DNA of 64,000 nucleotides from Ilyobacter_A sp963675185 (GCA_963675185.2 CAXXOH010000001.1:282151-346150); one strand, 5' to 3'; positions 1 to 9,112 are shown, numbered from the stretch's first letter. The notes: generated by a model from the sequence alone, not told the origin. Program-made: numbers and translations.

Positions 1-738
1 ATATACCGCCTTGGCGTTTTCCATCTTTACGTCACTTATCTCATTTTTCTCAGCAAAATCTTCAAAGTCTATGTCATTGAGCTCTTCCACATAAACTATT
101 TTGCTGTTGATACAGGCCTTCTTGAAATCATCGTATTTTCTGGCCTCATACAGGTCTTTTATCATAAGCATGTACCTTGCATTTGCAAAATCAAACGCAA
201 CGAATCCGGAAGAAGATTCCAGATACTTTATCCTGCTGGCTTTATCCGAATTATCTTTTTTAAGTCTGGCATTCTCCTCTTTTAAAAACAAAAACTCCTC
301 AGTTACCTTTTTAAGATTTCTTATAGTTTGTTCATCCACCCTATTTTTCTTGGCAGTTTCCAGCTCAATGCAGACCTTTTTCAGCCTATCCTCTAACCTC
401 TTATTTTCATCCTTTTGACTATTGTAAAACTCCTTGAATTTATTCAGCTCATCTTTAAAGGTCTCTTCATCATCTTCAGTAGGTGCGTCTTTTTTTAGAA
501 GCATGTCGTTTTTTCTTCTGAGTATATCTATCTCATTTTTCTGGCTTTTCAGCTGAGACTCTAAACGGCTAAGCATTTTTTCATCTACAATGGTTTTACT
601 CTTATATTTTTCTATATCGGTCTCTAAAATCTGGATTTTTTTATCTTTTTCCTGTAGCAGGGTCTCTAGTTCGTTGATTTCCTCCAAAAAAGGCGTCTCT
701 TCAGAAGGGTTTTTAAAAATTTTTTTTAATATAGACAT
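1..738 (-). CDS. Coiled-coil protein, C-terminus cut by the window edge
   Basis: I translated the minus strand from an ATG at 738 (Shine-Dalgarno GGAGGT at 744-749) and found 246 codons open to the window edge, so the protein continues off the left end. Residues about 15-165 are Lys/Glu/Leu-rich with heptad character, which predicts a long coiled coil. After it, from about residue 170, the composition becomes that of a folded domain (SSSGFVAFDFANARYMLMI). No transmembrane segment or signal peptide is visible. I do not recognise the family. A structural or scaffold role would be a guess. The open frame, the good ribosome site and the divergent promoter make it a real gene. Confidence 0.8.
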   Translation of the reverse strand, partial: MSILKKIFKNPSEETPFLEEINELETLLQEKDKKIQILETDIEKYKSKTIVDEKMLSRLESQLKSQKNEIDILRRKNDMLLKKDAPTEDDEETFKDELNKFKEFYNSQKDENKRLEDRLKKVCIELETAKKNRVDEQTIRNLKKVTEEFLFLKEENARLKKDNSDKASRIKYLESSSGFVAFDFANARYMLMIKDLYEARKYDDFKKACINSKIVYVEELNDIDFEDFAEKNEISDVKMENAKAVY

Positions 739-758
739 TCGATACCTCCAGATTACAA

Positions 759-767
759 AGTATAACA
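759..767 (-). promoter_or_regulatory. Extended -10 promoter for the coiled-coil gene
   Basis: Read on the minus strand this is TGTTATACT, an extended -10 (TG-N-TATACT) about 20 bp upstream of the ATG at 738. No good -35 is visible, which is common for extended -10 promoters. Confidence 0.45.
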
Positions 768-790
768 ATTATTAAAATTATAAGTCATTT

Positions 791-815
791 TTTGAAAAAC
801 TTCAAGTTTTTCAAA
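791..815. promoter_or_regulatory. Perfect inverted repeat between divergent promoters
   Basis: The arms TTTGAAAAAC and GTTTTTCAAA (10 bp) flank a 5-nt TTCAA loop. It lies between the divergent promoters of the coiled-coil gene and the MORN lipoprotein. It could be an operator or a hairpin. There is no long T-run, so a terminator is less likely. Confidence 0.4.
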
Positions 816-819
816 ACAA

Positions 820-848
820 TTAACAAAAATTAATTAATATAGTATAAT
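820..848 (+). promoter_or_regulatory. Sigma70-type promoter for the MORN lipoprotein
   Basis: TTAACA at 820-825, a 17-bp spacer and TATAAT at 843-848, with the start codon 38 bp downstream. Confidence 0.65.
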
Positions 849-885
849 CTATATGTAGACAATTTTAAAGAGAGGGTGAGCTACA

Positions 886-1389
886 ATGCGCTTAAAATAT
901 CTAGTCATCTTTACTATACTTTTACTTTTTTCTGCCTGTACAGACCTAAGGGTTACGACTGGCGTCATTGCTAAAACAGATTTTTCAAGCCTAAAAAATG
1001 TAAAGGGAATATACTACAAACTGGGAACTCCATACACAGGGGATGCCATTTCGCACTACGACAGTGGAAAAGTGAAGGCCACCGGTTCCTTTTTAGGGGG
1101 TAAATTCCACGGTGATTTCATATCCTACTACGAAAACGGTTTGCTCAGGTCTAAAATGAAGTTTGTCAACAATAAGTTGCAGGGAAGGCTTGAAAAATAC
1201 CATAGCAACGGGCGCTTAAAACTAAAAGAAAATTACGAGGACGGGCGTCTAGAAGGCAACAGTTACGAATACTACGAAAACGGGAAATTGAAGACAGAGA
1301 TAACTTTCAAAAACGACCGTATTATCGGCGAAGTAGTCACTTACGATGAACAGGGAAACGTCATAGAAAGGACCTACTACGGCGAATAA
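886..1389 (+). CDS. MORN-repeat (YwqK-type) lipoprotein
   Basis: A 167-residue predicted lipoprotein. The N-terminus has two basic residues, a hydrophobic stretch and the lipobox LFSAC, so the mature protein would start at Cys18 and sit in the envelope. From about residue 60 there are roughly 22-residue repeats of the MORN-2/YwqK type (YYENGKLKTEITF, YHSNGRLKLKENY), each with the YxxNGxL core. Such repeats form extended beta-sheets; proteins annotated as 'toxin-antitoxin system YwqK family antitoxin' share them, but nothing here supports a toxin partner. It is monocistronic, with its own promoter and the tRNA operon promoter directly downstream. Confidence 0.8.
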   Translation: MRLKYLVIFTILLLFSACTDLRVTTGVIAKTDFSSLKNVKGIYYKLGTPYTGDAISHYDSGKVKATGSFLGGKFHGDFISYYENGLLRSKMKFVNNKLQGRLEKYHSNGRLKLKENYEDGRLEGNSYEYYENGKLKTEITFKNDRIIGEVVTYDEQGNVIERTYYGE

Positions 1390-1408
1390 AAAAAATGAAA
1401 AAAAGTTG

Positions 1409-1437
1409 TTGACAACAAAAAAGAATTATGATAATAT
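1409..1437 (+). promoter_or_regulatory. Promoter of the first tRNA operon
   Basis: Consensus -35 TTGACA at 1409-1414. The -10 is either GATAAT at 1430-1435 (15-bp spacer) or TAATAT at 1432-1437 (17-bp spacer). The first tRNA begins 31 bp downstream. Confidence 0.65.
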
Positions 1438-1467
1438 TACTCTTGTCCTAAGGGACATACAGAGAGT

Positions 1468-1543
<76 letters not shown>

Positions 1544-1548
1544 TTAAA

Positions 1549-1623
1549 GGCCCGTTCGTCTAGTGGTCAGGACTCATGGTTTTCATCCATGCAACAGGAG
1601 TTCGATTCTCCTACGGGCTACCA
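1549..1623 (+). tRNA. tRNA-Glu (anticodon TTC)
   Basis: Acceptor GGCCCGT/ACGGGCT (one G-T end pair), anticodon loop TTTTCAT, and encoded CCA. The 75-nt sequence is identical to a second tRNA-Glu gene at 60306-60380. Confidence 0.95.
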
Positions 1624-1630
1624 AAAAAAA

Positions 1631-1706
1631 GGGGATATAGCTCAGTTGGGAGAGCGTCGCACTTGCACTGCGAAGGTCAGCGGTTCGACCCCGCTTATCT
1701 CCACCA
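1631..1706 (+). tRNA. tRNA-Ala (anticodon TGC)
   Basis: Acceptor GGGGATA/TATCTCC with one G-T pair, anticodon loop CTTGCAC, and encoded CCA. Confidence 0.95.
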
Positions 1707-1710
1707 TTCT

Positions 1711-1787
1711 GCCTAGATAGCTCAGTTGGCTAGAGCACACGGTTCATACCCGTGCGGTCGATGGTTCGAATCCATTTCTAGGCACCA
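1711..1787 (+). tRNA. tRNA-Met (CAT), elongator type
   Basis: Acceptor GCCTAGA/TCTAGGC, anticodon loop TTCATAC, and encoded CCA. The fully paired first base pair and the CACGG/CCGTG anticodon stem lack the three G-C pairs of initiator tRNA, so this is elongator Met. A tRNA-Ile2 carrying lysidine is the only alternative. Confidence 0.9.
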
Positions 1788-1797
1788 TTTGTTTTCA

Positions 1798-1823
1798 AAC
1801 ACCTCAGTTGAGGTGTTTTTTTA
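1798..1823 (+). terminator. Terminator of the first tRNA operon
   Basis: Stem AACACCTC/GAGGTGTT with a 4-nt loop, followed by a T-run. Confidence 0.85.
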
Positions 1824-1897
1824 TTTTACACAGGAATTCCAAAGCCTACTCGGTATATTCTTATAGAGTTGATTAATCGAGTAAGGAGGATTCTGCT

Positions 1898-3310
1898 ATG
1901 TACGATTATGACTTTATTATAATAGGCTCCGGCTCTGCAGGACTGACTTGTGCTTTTACCGTAAAAGGTTTCAATAAAACCGTATTGGTGGTAGAAAAAA
2001 ACAAATCTGGCGGGGAATGTACCTGGTCCGGCTGCATCCCTAGCAAGGCGCTGATAAATCTTGCAAATGAAATAAACGTGGCCAAAAAATATTCGGATTT
2101 CCAGGTAGATACCTCAGAGATAATGGAGAAAGTAAGAAAGGTCCGAGAAAAAATATACCAGCGCGAAAGCCCGGATGTGTTAAAGGATGCGGACATAGAT
2201 TATATAAGGGGGTCTGCCAAATTCATAGATAAGCATACTCTGAACATAAACAACAATGAATATTCCTCTAAAAACATCATAATAGCCACTGGTTCATCCC
2301 CCCTTGTCCCGCCTATAGAAGGTATCGACGAGGTTGCTTATCTCACCAACGAGACTTTTTTCGAGCTGGAAAAACTCCCCCAATCCCTGACTATACTAGG
2401 CGGAGGAGCTATAGGAATAGAGCTAGCCCAGGCTTTGAACAGGCTGGGGGTAAGGGTCACAGTAATCGAGATGATGGACAGCATCCTGGCTAAGGAAGAT
2501 CCGGAATTAGTAGAAGAGCTCTGCAAAACTCTGAAAGAAGAAGGGGTTCGGTTGCTGACAAAAACCAAGGCTGTGAAGGTAGAAGAAAAAGACGGGATGT
2601 CAATTGTGCATACAGAAAAATACGGAGTTTTTTCCAATATCGTTTCAGAAAGTCTTCTTGTGGCTGTCGGCAGAAAGGCACATACAGAAGATCTAGGCCT
2701 CGACTCCGTCGGGATAATCTACAGCAACAAGGGGATAGAGGTCAACAAATACCTTCAGACAGCGCAGCACAACGTGTTTGCAGTGGGAGACGCAGTAGGT
2801 CCTTACCAATTTTCCCATATGGCAAACTACCAAGGGATACTGGCAGTACAAAATGCCCTTTTCCCTATAAAGAGAGGGGTAGACTATTCCAACGTAGCTT
2901 GGTGCACCTTCACAGAGCCTGAACTCGCACATGCGGGTCTTACAGAAGAGGAAGCCAAGGAAAAGTATGAGCACTTAAAGATCTATACCCTTACTGAAAA
3001 GGACTTGGACAGAGCGACATTAAAATATGGGGATATATTCCGAATAAAAGTGATCTGCGACGACTCAAAAGAAAACCACGTAGTTGGGGCCCACATTCTT
3101 GCTGAAAGGGCCGGGGATTTAATAAGTGATGTGCAGATATTGAAAACCCACAACATGCCACTCCACAACCTTTCAAATGTGATATATCCTTATCCCACTT
3201 ATGCTGAGGTATTCAACAAGCTTGGCAAAAAAGCTTATGTAAACAAGGTATTGTCCAATCCATTTATAAATATGATAAATAACATCAAGAAAAAAGATAA
3301 AAAAGAATAA
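1898..3310 (+). CDS. FAD-dependent pyridine nucleotide-disulfide oxidoreductase (Lpd/mercuric-reductase-like)
   Basis: 470 residues, normal for the class I flavoprotein disulfide reductases. The FAD Rossmann motif GSGSAGLT is near residue 11. The redox pair is GGECTWSGCIPSK, residues about 38-50. A second GGGAIGIELA Rossmann motif (about 166-175) binds NAD(P)H, and FAVGDAVG contacts FAD. The C-terminal dimerisation domain follows. The usual active-site HxHPTxxE is YPYPTYAE here, so the catalytic histidine that dihydrolipoamide dehydrogenase needs is replaced; the substrate is probably not lipoamide. The start is supported by AAGGAGG nine bases upstream. No lipoyl-enzyme genes are nearby. Confidence 0.85.
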   Translation: MYDYDFIIIGSGSAGLTCAFTVKGFNKTVLVVEKNKSGGECTWSGCIPSKALINLANEINVAKKYSDFQVDTSEIMEKVRKVREKIYQRESPDVLKDADIDYIRGSAKFIDKHTLNINNNEYSSKNIIIATGSSPLVPPIEGIDEVAYLTNETFFELEKLPQSLTILGGGAIGIELAQALNRLGVRVTVIEMMDSILAKEDPELVEELCKTLKEEGVRLLTKTKAVKVEEKDGMSIVHTEKYGVFSNIVSESLLVAVGRKAHTEDLGLDSVGIIYSNKGIEVNKYLQTAQHNVFAVGDAVGPYQFSHMANYQGILAVQNALFPIKRGVDYSNVAWCTFTEPELAHAGLTEEEAKEKYEHLKIYTLTEKDLDRATLKYGDIFRIKVICDDSKENHVVGAHILAERAGDLISDVQILKTHNMPLHNLSNVIYPYPTYAEVFNKLGKKAYVNKVLSNPFINMINNIKKKDKKE

Positions 3311-3322
3311 GGGGGTTAAAGC

Positions 3323-4824
3323 CATACCTATCAAGCTAAGAAATTTTAGGAACCTAACTTTTATATAGTTAGGTTCCTATTTTAATTTTAAAGCTAAATT
3401 TTCAAACTACAAAAAACCACTTGCAAAAATGGCTAAAAAAGTTTATTCTATTATCAGTGGTGTTCTCGGTGATTATTTGCTGGGAACTTTTTTTATTTTA
3501 GAATCAATAATTTTTTTTAATTTTGAAGTCAAGCGCATGAAACGCTTTTTAGATTTCAAAGTTTCCATGAAATCAGTCAAAACCCCCAACGAACTTTTTA
3601 TTACTCGCCTTATACTCATTTCTTTTGAGTATCCTCCATTGATACCCTTTGTAATCTCCATTAAAAGAAGCATTCTAATTAAAGTGGCATATATGTGAGT
3701 CTCTATTCTTTCTACTTTCAAGTCTTTTAGTTTATCTAGTTTAAAATCAGACTTAAAAATTTTAAACAGCAATTCAATTTGCCATCTCAATTTATATATT
3801 TCGATGATTTCAGAAGGATTGAATCCCCAAAGATTAGTAATATATCCAGTAATTTCAGCAGAACTTCTTGCGTGCTTTGCGCAGTGCTCATTCCTTCTTT
3901 CTCTTTCTTCTATCTTTTGTACTTTTTTATTAGAAGTCTCTTTGTCCAATTTAGTTAGGATTACCCTAAAAGGCCTCTTGTCGTCATGGCTTCCGACTAG
4001 AAATTCATATTCTTGAGTCTCTCCTGCTTTTAGTTCTTTTCGCAACTCTCCAGCATTTGTTACCAAATACTTCGTCTTTTTTAGTAGTTTTCCCTTTGGT
4101 GAGTACTGAGGATTAGGGTTTAAAGCAAATAACCTTGTTCCGGCTTTCAAACGAGAAACAAAAGAGCTGTTTCTGCTTTCAATCTCATTGAAGTCATCAA
4201 ATTTAAAGTACCCTAAATCTTTTAAAACTAAGGAATCTGTAACTAATTTATCGTAGACATATTTAGAAAAATTTTGCTCATTTTTAGTTCCCGTAGATAA
4301 AACAGTGTTCTTAAAAGAATAATCTAATAATTCAAGGAGAAGATTTATTTTTTAATTTATTTGGCAATTTTATTTCAGTAGAGTCCATTAAAAAGATATT
4401 GCTGAAGCCATAATTTTTAAAGGCTTTAGACTTATTGGATATTTGTGTTTTACAAAGAGATAAGAAAATATTTTTAAGAAATTCTACAGAAGCCTCGCTA
4501 AACCTCTGATCAAGCGCTTGAGGAGAAATATTAATATTCTGCTTTAATAGAAGTTCAGCGCTTAATTCTTCCAAGGATGAAGTGCATAAATTATTGGAGC
4601 TGAAACAAGTTAAAGATATGAAGTTAAGAGGAGAGATTTTGCCGCTATTCCTAATTTTGAATTTAGAATACCTGGCAATTTGTTCAATATTTTTTTCCGA
4701 AAAGTAATTTAAAAATTTTGTTCTGATTTGTCTGTTTCCCAAAAGAAAAACCTCCTTCAAGTAGTCCTTGAAGAAGGTTTTAGCACAAATTCTATTAAAT
4801 TCAAAGCTTAGCTTGATAGGTATG
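3323..4824 (-). mobile_element. IS4-family element, copy A (1502 bp, 44-bp internal deletion)
   Basis: Perfect 18-bp terminal inverted repeats CATACCTATCAAGCTAAG lie at both ends. The 10-bp target duplication GGGTTAAAGC is at 3313-3322 and 4825-4834. Without the element the target reads AAGGGGG-loop-CCCCCTT, a terminator between convergent genes. The element carries its own strong hairpin (3348-3378) near the 3' end of the transposase, so it replaces the terminator it breaks. Relative to copies C and D it lacks 44 bp inside the transposase, between two TTATTTTT repeats. Confidence 0.95.
3473..4742 (-). pseudogene. IS4-family transposase, frameshifted
   Basis: A 44-bp deletion shifts the frame and splits the reading frame near 4332. 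The downstream part keeps the IS4 YREK signature (IYKLRWQIELLFKIFK: Y-x2-R-x3-E-x6-K). I place the start at a TTG at 4742, because AAGGAGG lies 8 nt before it; the longer TTG start would put the ribosome site inside the coding region. The intact protein in copies C and D is about 437 residues. This copy should be inactive by itself, yet it has its own target duplication. Confidence 0.9.
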
Positions 4825-4842
4825 GGGTTAAAGCCCCCTTAT

Positions 4843-5763
4843 TTAAATCTCTATCCTATTTTTGCCGCTCCTCTTGGCTTTATACAAAAGTTCATCTGCT
4901 ATATTCACCAGCGAAGATGCCGAATCAGAATCCCTGCTGTCAGCTATACCGCCACTAAAGGTAACCCTTGATATCGGTTCAAAATTTAAGTTCGACAAAT
5001 TTTTTCTAAATTCTTCAGCTAGTTCGTATGCAGCATCTTTAGTAATCCCTTCCAGAATAACCATGAACTCCTCTCCTCCATACCTTCCCACTATACCGTT
5101 ATTTTCAAAGAACATATTAAGTTTTTCAGATAGGAGCTTAAGTACCTTATCCCCCATCTGATGCCCGTAACTGTCGTTTATATTCTTAAAATTATCTATA
5201 TCCAGCATAAATAACGAAAACAAACTTTTATCCCCTAGCACAGCTTCCAGTTTTTCATGGAGGTAACTGTGATTAAACAGGTTGGTTAATCCGTCCCTTT
5301 TAAGTTTTTCCTGGAGCTCATTATTTTTAGATTCAAGCTCAGTAACATCGTCTACTATAATCAGCTTTACTTCCTCGCCTTTATAGTCTATATTTTTCAT
5401 AGTCACCAAAAAATACTTTCGAGTTTTCTCTCCATCTATATAAAGCTCTCTTGCGAGCTTTACCTTGTCTAGCTCTTTTTGGTATTGTATGCCGTTTCTC
5501 AGCTCGCACTTGCCGCAATTAGTAGTATTGCCACAAAAAGTCCCCTCTTCAATAGGATGCTGACAACCTATGACATCCCCGCAAAGCCCCTGCAGTACCT
5601 CACCTTCCTGCTTTTTCAGCAAGTTTGAAAAAGCGGAATTTACCATTACTATTCTACAGTCTTTCGTAACTACGAAAACACTAGACAGTATGTTATTGAA
5701 CAGCAAGTTTAAAAAGTCACTTGAATCCCTTAATTTATCGATGGTAATATTAGAAACAGCCAT
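4843..5763 (-). CDS. PAS-GGDEF diguanylate cyclase with Cys-rich PAS domain
   Basis: 306 residues, predicted cytoplasmic. Residues about 10-130 form a PAS domain with an unusual Cys-rich insert (CGDVIGCQ, then GTFCG, then NCGKCEL; five cysteines plus one His), a pattern seen in PAS sensors thought to bind metal or an Fe-S cluster. A short coiled linker (residues 130-150) leads to a GGDEF domain with the active-site signature YGGEEF near residue 235. The family makes cyclic-di-GMP from two GTP. It is the last gene of the arsR operon, 67 bp after the CoA-disulfide reductase gene, so its level may follow arsenite. Start supported by GGGGTGA. Confidence 0.85.
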   Translation of the reverse strand: MAVSNITIDKLRDSSDFLNLLFNNILSSVFVVTKDCRIVMVNSAFSNLLKKQEGEVLQGLCGDVIGCQHPIEEGTFCGNTTNCGKCELRNGIQYQKELDKVKLARELYIDGEKTRKYFLVTMKNIDYKGEEVKLIIVDDVTELESKNNELQEKLKRDGLTNLFNHSYLHEKLEAVLGDKSLFSLFMLDIDNFKNINDSYGHQMGDKVLKLLSEKLNMFFENNGIVGRYGGEEFMVILEGITKDAAYELAEEFRKNLSNLNFEPISRVTFSGGIADSRDSDSASSLVNIADELLYKAKRSGKNRIEI

Positions 5764-5830
5764 TTAAATCACCCCAAGTACTATTTCTTTTAATACTACC
5801 ACAAATTTGATATGTAAACAATTTAAAAAA

Positions 5831-7477
5831 TTATTTTAATCCTTTTGTATATGTCGCATAGTTCTTGTATCCTCCTGAAAGGTTGTATACATTCTTGAAG
5901 CCTAAATTTAAAAGGATATTTTGTGCTGCATTTCCACTGACACCTTTATTGCAGTGGACTACATATTTCTTGTCTTTGTCTAAAGAAACTGCATTTCCTT
6001 TCAATTCGCCAAGAGGTATGTTAATCGCACCTTCTATATGGCCAGCATCGTACTGCACTTTAGCCCTTACGTCTATGACAGTATATTCCGCTCTTTTTTC
6101 TAGGAGTTCCTTGGCTGTAAGTATTTTGTTTTTGCCATTTATAGCATTATCTAGCACCATCCCGGTGTATATTACAGGATCTTTTGTTGTAGAAAAAGGA
6201 GGGGCGTAGGCTAAATCCAGATGAAAAAGGTCGCTGACTTTCGCACCGAAAGTCATGGCGGTAGCGAAAACGTCTATCCTTTTGTCCACACCGTTTTCTC
6301 CGATTATTTGTACTCCTAAGAGTTTTTCACTTTTCCTGTCGGCGATTGCCTTTATAACCATTTCACGGCTGCTTTTCAAATACTCAGTCTGGTTAGGCTT
6401 GATGTTGTGTATTATTTCTATGTCGTATCCCTTTTGCCTTGCTTGCTCTTCATTCATTCCAGTCTGTGCAACAGTCAAGTCGAATACCTTGAATATCCCG
6501 GTCCCAAGTATCCCCCTGAACTCAAGGGCTCCGCCTGTTATAACATCGCCGGCTATCCTCCCCATCTTATTGGCGGTGGACCCTAAAGGAACATAAAGCT
6601 CATCTCCATTCAAAACAGAATAGGCCATTGCACAATCCCCGACTGCATAAATATCAGAAATACTTGTTTCCATTTTTTTGTCTACTATAATGGCTCCATT
6701 TTCACCCATATCGATTCCGGTATCGTTTGCAAGTACAGTGTTTGGCTTTACTCCTATACAAAAAACTGTCATATCAGTTTCAAACTCTTTACCTGACGAA
6801 GTCCGAAGTAGTTTGCCGTTATTTTCAATTTTTTCAACAGCTTCCCCAAGTATAACCTGAATGCCTTTTTTCTCAAGGTAGTTCTCAATATATACTGACA
6901 TATCTTTGTCCATTTTTGACATTACCCTGTCTGCTTTTTCTATAACAGTAACCTCTATCCCAAGGTGACAAAGGTTTTCTAAAAGCTCTAGCCCTATGTA
7001 TCCCGCACCGACTACAACCGCTTTTTTAGGGGAATTTTTGCTTATAAAATCCACTATCCTATCTGCACTTTTCACATTTCTAAGGTAGAAAATATTTTCG
7101 GACTCAATCCCATCTATATCAGGTTTTATCGGTGTGGCTCCAGTTGCGATTACCAGCTTGTCGTAGCTGTCCGAGAATATCTCTTCGGTTTCCATATTTT
7201 CCACTTGTATCTCTTTTTTATCCTTATCAATCTTCGTAACCTTATGCCCAGTAAAAATATCTATATCAAACCTTTTTTTAAACCACTTTGGATCTCTAGG
7301 GGTTAGGTTCCCCCTCTCTATGTAATCCTCTCCTATGTAGTAAGGCAGACCGCACCCTGAATAGCTTATATCCCTGTCCATATCATATATTTTTATCTCT
7401 GCTGCGCCGTCATTTCTCCTTGCCTTGGCGGCAACCGAAGTCCCGCCCGCAACAGACCCTATTATAACTATTTTCAT
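5831..7477 (-). CDS. CoA-disulfide reductase with C-terminal rhodanese domain
   Basis: 548 residues with two domains. Residues 1-445 are a CoA-disulfide reductase: FAD motif GSVAGGTS, single redox cysteine in SYSGCGLPYY near residue 43, NADH motif GAGYIGLEL and FAD motif AVGDCAM. Residues about 460-548 are a rhodanese domain whose active-site loop HCNKGVSGN carries the persulfide cysteine. CoADR-Rhd enzymes reduce CoA disulfide, CoA persulfide or polysulfide with NAD(P)H. Its place after arsR and ACR3 suggests thiol or persulfide repair under arsenite stress, which is inference. Start supported by GAGGTGA. Confidence 0.9.
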   Translation of the reverse strand: MKIVIIGSVAGGTSVAAKARRNDGAAEIKIYDMDRDISYSGCGLPYYIGEDYIERGNLTPRDPKWFKKRFDIDIFTGHKVTKIDKDKKEIQVENMETEEIFSDSYDKLVIATGATPIKPDIDGIESENIFYLRNVKSADRIVDFISKNSPKKAVVVGAGYIGLELLENLCHLGIEVTVIEKADRVMSKMDKDMSVYIENYLEKKGIQVILGEAVEKIENNGKLLRTSSGKEFETDMTVFCIGVKPNTVLANDTGIDMGENGAIIVDKKMETSISDIYAVGDCAMAYSVLNGDELYVPLGSTANKMGRIAGDVITGGALEFRGILGTGIFKVFDLTVAQTGMNEEQARQKGYDIEIIHNIKPNQTEYLKSSREMVIKAIADRKSEKLLGVQIIGENGVDKRIDVFATAMTFGAKVSDLFHLDLAYAPPFSTTKDPVIYTGMVLDNAINGKNKILTAKELLEKRAEYTVIDVRAKVQYDAGHIEGAINIPLGELKGNAVSLDKDKKYVVHCNKGVSGNAAQNILLNLGFKNVYNLSGGYKNYATYTKGLK

Positions 7478-7634
7478 CGTTTCACCTCGTCATTTATAAA
7501 TTTTTAAACTAAATTAAAAAAACACAATGCTACTAATTGAATAAATACAGTGATACCCCTATGTTATTTTTCTTCACAACAATAGTTATTCTTTTTTCTA
7601 ACAGAACTTTAATTTTAATGGCTTAGCCTATTTT

Positions 7635-8705
7635 TTAGTCATCCAGTCCATATTCTTCCAGAACCTCTTTATTAAACCAGCCCCTTGTTTGATTTGCAAT
7701 TTTTACTAAGGTCAGCATAACAGGAACTTCTACAAGAACTCCAACAACGGTTACCAATGTTGCTCCTGAGTTAAGACCAAATATTGATACGGCAACTGCC
7801 ACTGCCAGTTCAAAAAAATTACTCGCGCCAATTAGCCCGGCCGGAGCTGCTATGTCATGAGTTGTATCCCATTTTTTCGCCCAATAGTATGCGAAAAAGA
7901 ATATTACAAATGTCTGTATGACAAGTGGTATTGCTATTATCAATATATGAAGTGGATTTTTTAAGATTATTTCTCCTTGAAATGAGAAGATGATAATCAG
8001 AGTTAAAAGAAGTCCTGTTATTGTTATGTTGTTGAATTTCGGCAGAAATTTATTCTCTAAATAGTCCGTCCCCTTACTTTTTTTTACAGATTTACGCACT
8101 GTATATCCTGCTGTAAACGGGATCACCACAAATAGGAACACCGATAAAAATAAAGTGTCGTAAGGAACCGCTATGTTACTCATGCCAAGCAGTATAGCAA
8201 CTATAGGTGTGAATGCAAAAAGTATGATTATATCATTTACAGCCACTTGCACCAAAGTATAAGCAGCATTACCTTTAGTGAGATAACTCCATACAAATAC
8301 CATAGCCGTACATGGAGCTGCACCTAAAAGAACTGCGCCTGCAAGATATTCAGTCGATAACTCTACAGATATAAAATTTTTAAATATAACTTTAAAAAAT
8401 AGGTATGCTATAAGATACATACTAAAAGGCTTTATCAGCCAGTTGGTCACAATTGTTATAGTTAATCCTTTTGGTTGCTTTGCACTATACATTATACTCG
8501 AAAAATCTATTTTCAACATCATCGGAAATATCATCATCCATATCAATATCGCTATTGGCAAAGACACATTAGCATATTCAAATTTGCTTAAAAAATTCGG
8601 TATAAAAGGCAAATACTGTCCGATGGCAACCCCTACCACTATGCAGGAAGCTACCCATATTGTTAAGTATCTTTCAAAAAAACCAATCTCTGCTTTCTTA
8701 CTCAT
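7635..8705 (-). CDS. acr3: ACR3-family arsenite efflux transporter
   Basis: 356 residues with about ten hydrophobic segments, typical of ACR3. The conserved motif LLGAAPCTAMVFVWS (near residues 126-140) contains the cysteine required for arsenite transport in characterised ACR3 proteins. It pumps As(III) out of the cell using the proton motive force. It begins 31 bp after the arsR stop with a good AAGGAGG, so it belongs to the same transcript. A 157-bp gap without a clear terminator separates it from the CoA-disulfide reductase gene. Confidence 0.92.
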   Translation of the reverse strand: MSKKAEIGFFERYLTIWVASCIVVGVAIGQYLPFIPNFLSKFEYANVSLPIAILIWMMIFPMMLKIDFSSIMYSAKQPKGLTITIVTNWLIKPFSMYLIAYLFFKVIFKNFISVELSTEYLAGAVLLGAAPCTAMVFVWSYLTKGNAAYTLVQVAVNDIIILFAFTPIVAILLGMSNIAVPYDTLFLSVFLFVVIPFTAGYTVRKSVKKSKGTDYLENKFLPKFNNITITGLLLTLIIIFSFQGEIILKNPLHILIIAIPLVIQTFVIFFFAYYWAKKWDTTHDIAAPAGLIGASNFFELAVAVAVSIFGLNSGATLVTVVGVLVEVPVMLTLVKIANQTRGWFNKEVLEEYGLDD

Positions 8706-8736
8706 ATTAATTTCCTCCTTATTATTAAAATTGCTG

Positions 8737-9066
8737 TTATTTACAACTTGTTAAGCTAGTGCTAATTTTTTCCAAATCTTTTAAAAAAACCCTTTCTTTA
8801 AGTTCAATTTTTAGTATTTCTTTTACAAAAGGATACTCTTCTAAAATCTTTTCATTGAAAGAGTAATCCACCCATTGAGCTCTTTTCTCTCCTATTATGA
8901 ACTTAGCTTTTTTTAATCTGCTAAGGTGCCTGGACACATTAGACTGTGTCAAGCCTAAAGTCCCCTCTATATCGCATACGCAAAGCTTCCCCTTTGCATA
9001 CAGAAGGTTAAGTATGCGAAGTCTGTTCTCATCCGCCAGCACCTTCAGTAAATCCACTATTTCCAT
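8737..9066 (-). CDS. arsR: ArsR/SmtB-family arsenite-responsive repressor
   Basis: 109 residues with the winged helix-turn-helix of the family (LGLTQSNVSRHLSRLKKAKFI, positions about 37-57). The metal-sensing motif KLCVCDI, at the start of the DNA-binding helix region, carries the Cys-x-Cys pair that binds As(III) or Sb(III), and binding releases the operator. It heads the arsR-ACR3-CoADR-GGDEF operon and should repress its own promoter just upstream. Start supported by AAGGAGGGG. Confidence 0.9.
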   Translation of the reverse strand: MEIVDLLKVLADENRLRILNLLYAKGKLCVCDIEGTLGLTQSNVSRHLSRLKKAKFIIGEKRAQWVDYSFNEKILEEYPFVKEILKIELKERVFLKDLEKISTSLTSCK

Positions 9067-9082
9067 CTACCCCTCCTTATCA

Positions 9083-9112
9083 CTATGAGCGTATGATTAT
9101 ATACTCATATAC
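9083..9112 (-). promoter_or_regulatory. ars operon promoter with ArsR operator-like repeats
   Basis: Read on the minus strand, TATAAT (9096-9101) sits inside overlapping inverted repeats (TATGAG...CTCATA and TATGA...TCATA) about 17-46 bp before arsR. A repressor bound there would cover the -10 box. Confidence 0.55.

Noticed and set aside
101..418. Plus-strand open frame over the left edge
   Set aside because: It lies opposite the coiled-coil gene, whose minus-strand frame is continuous, has a ribosome site and realistic composition. The plus frame has neither.
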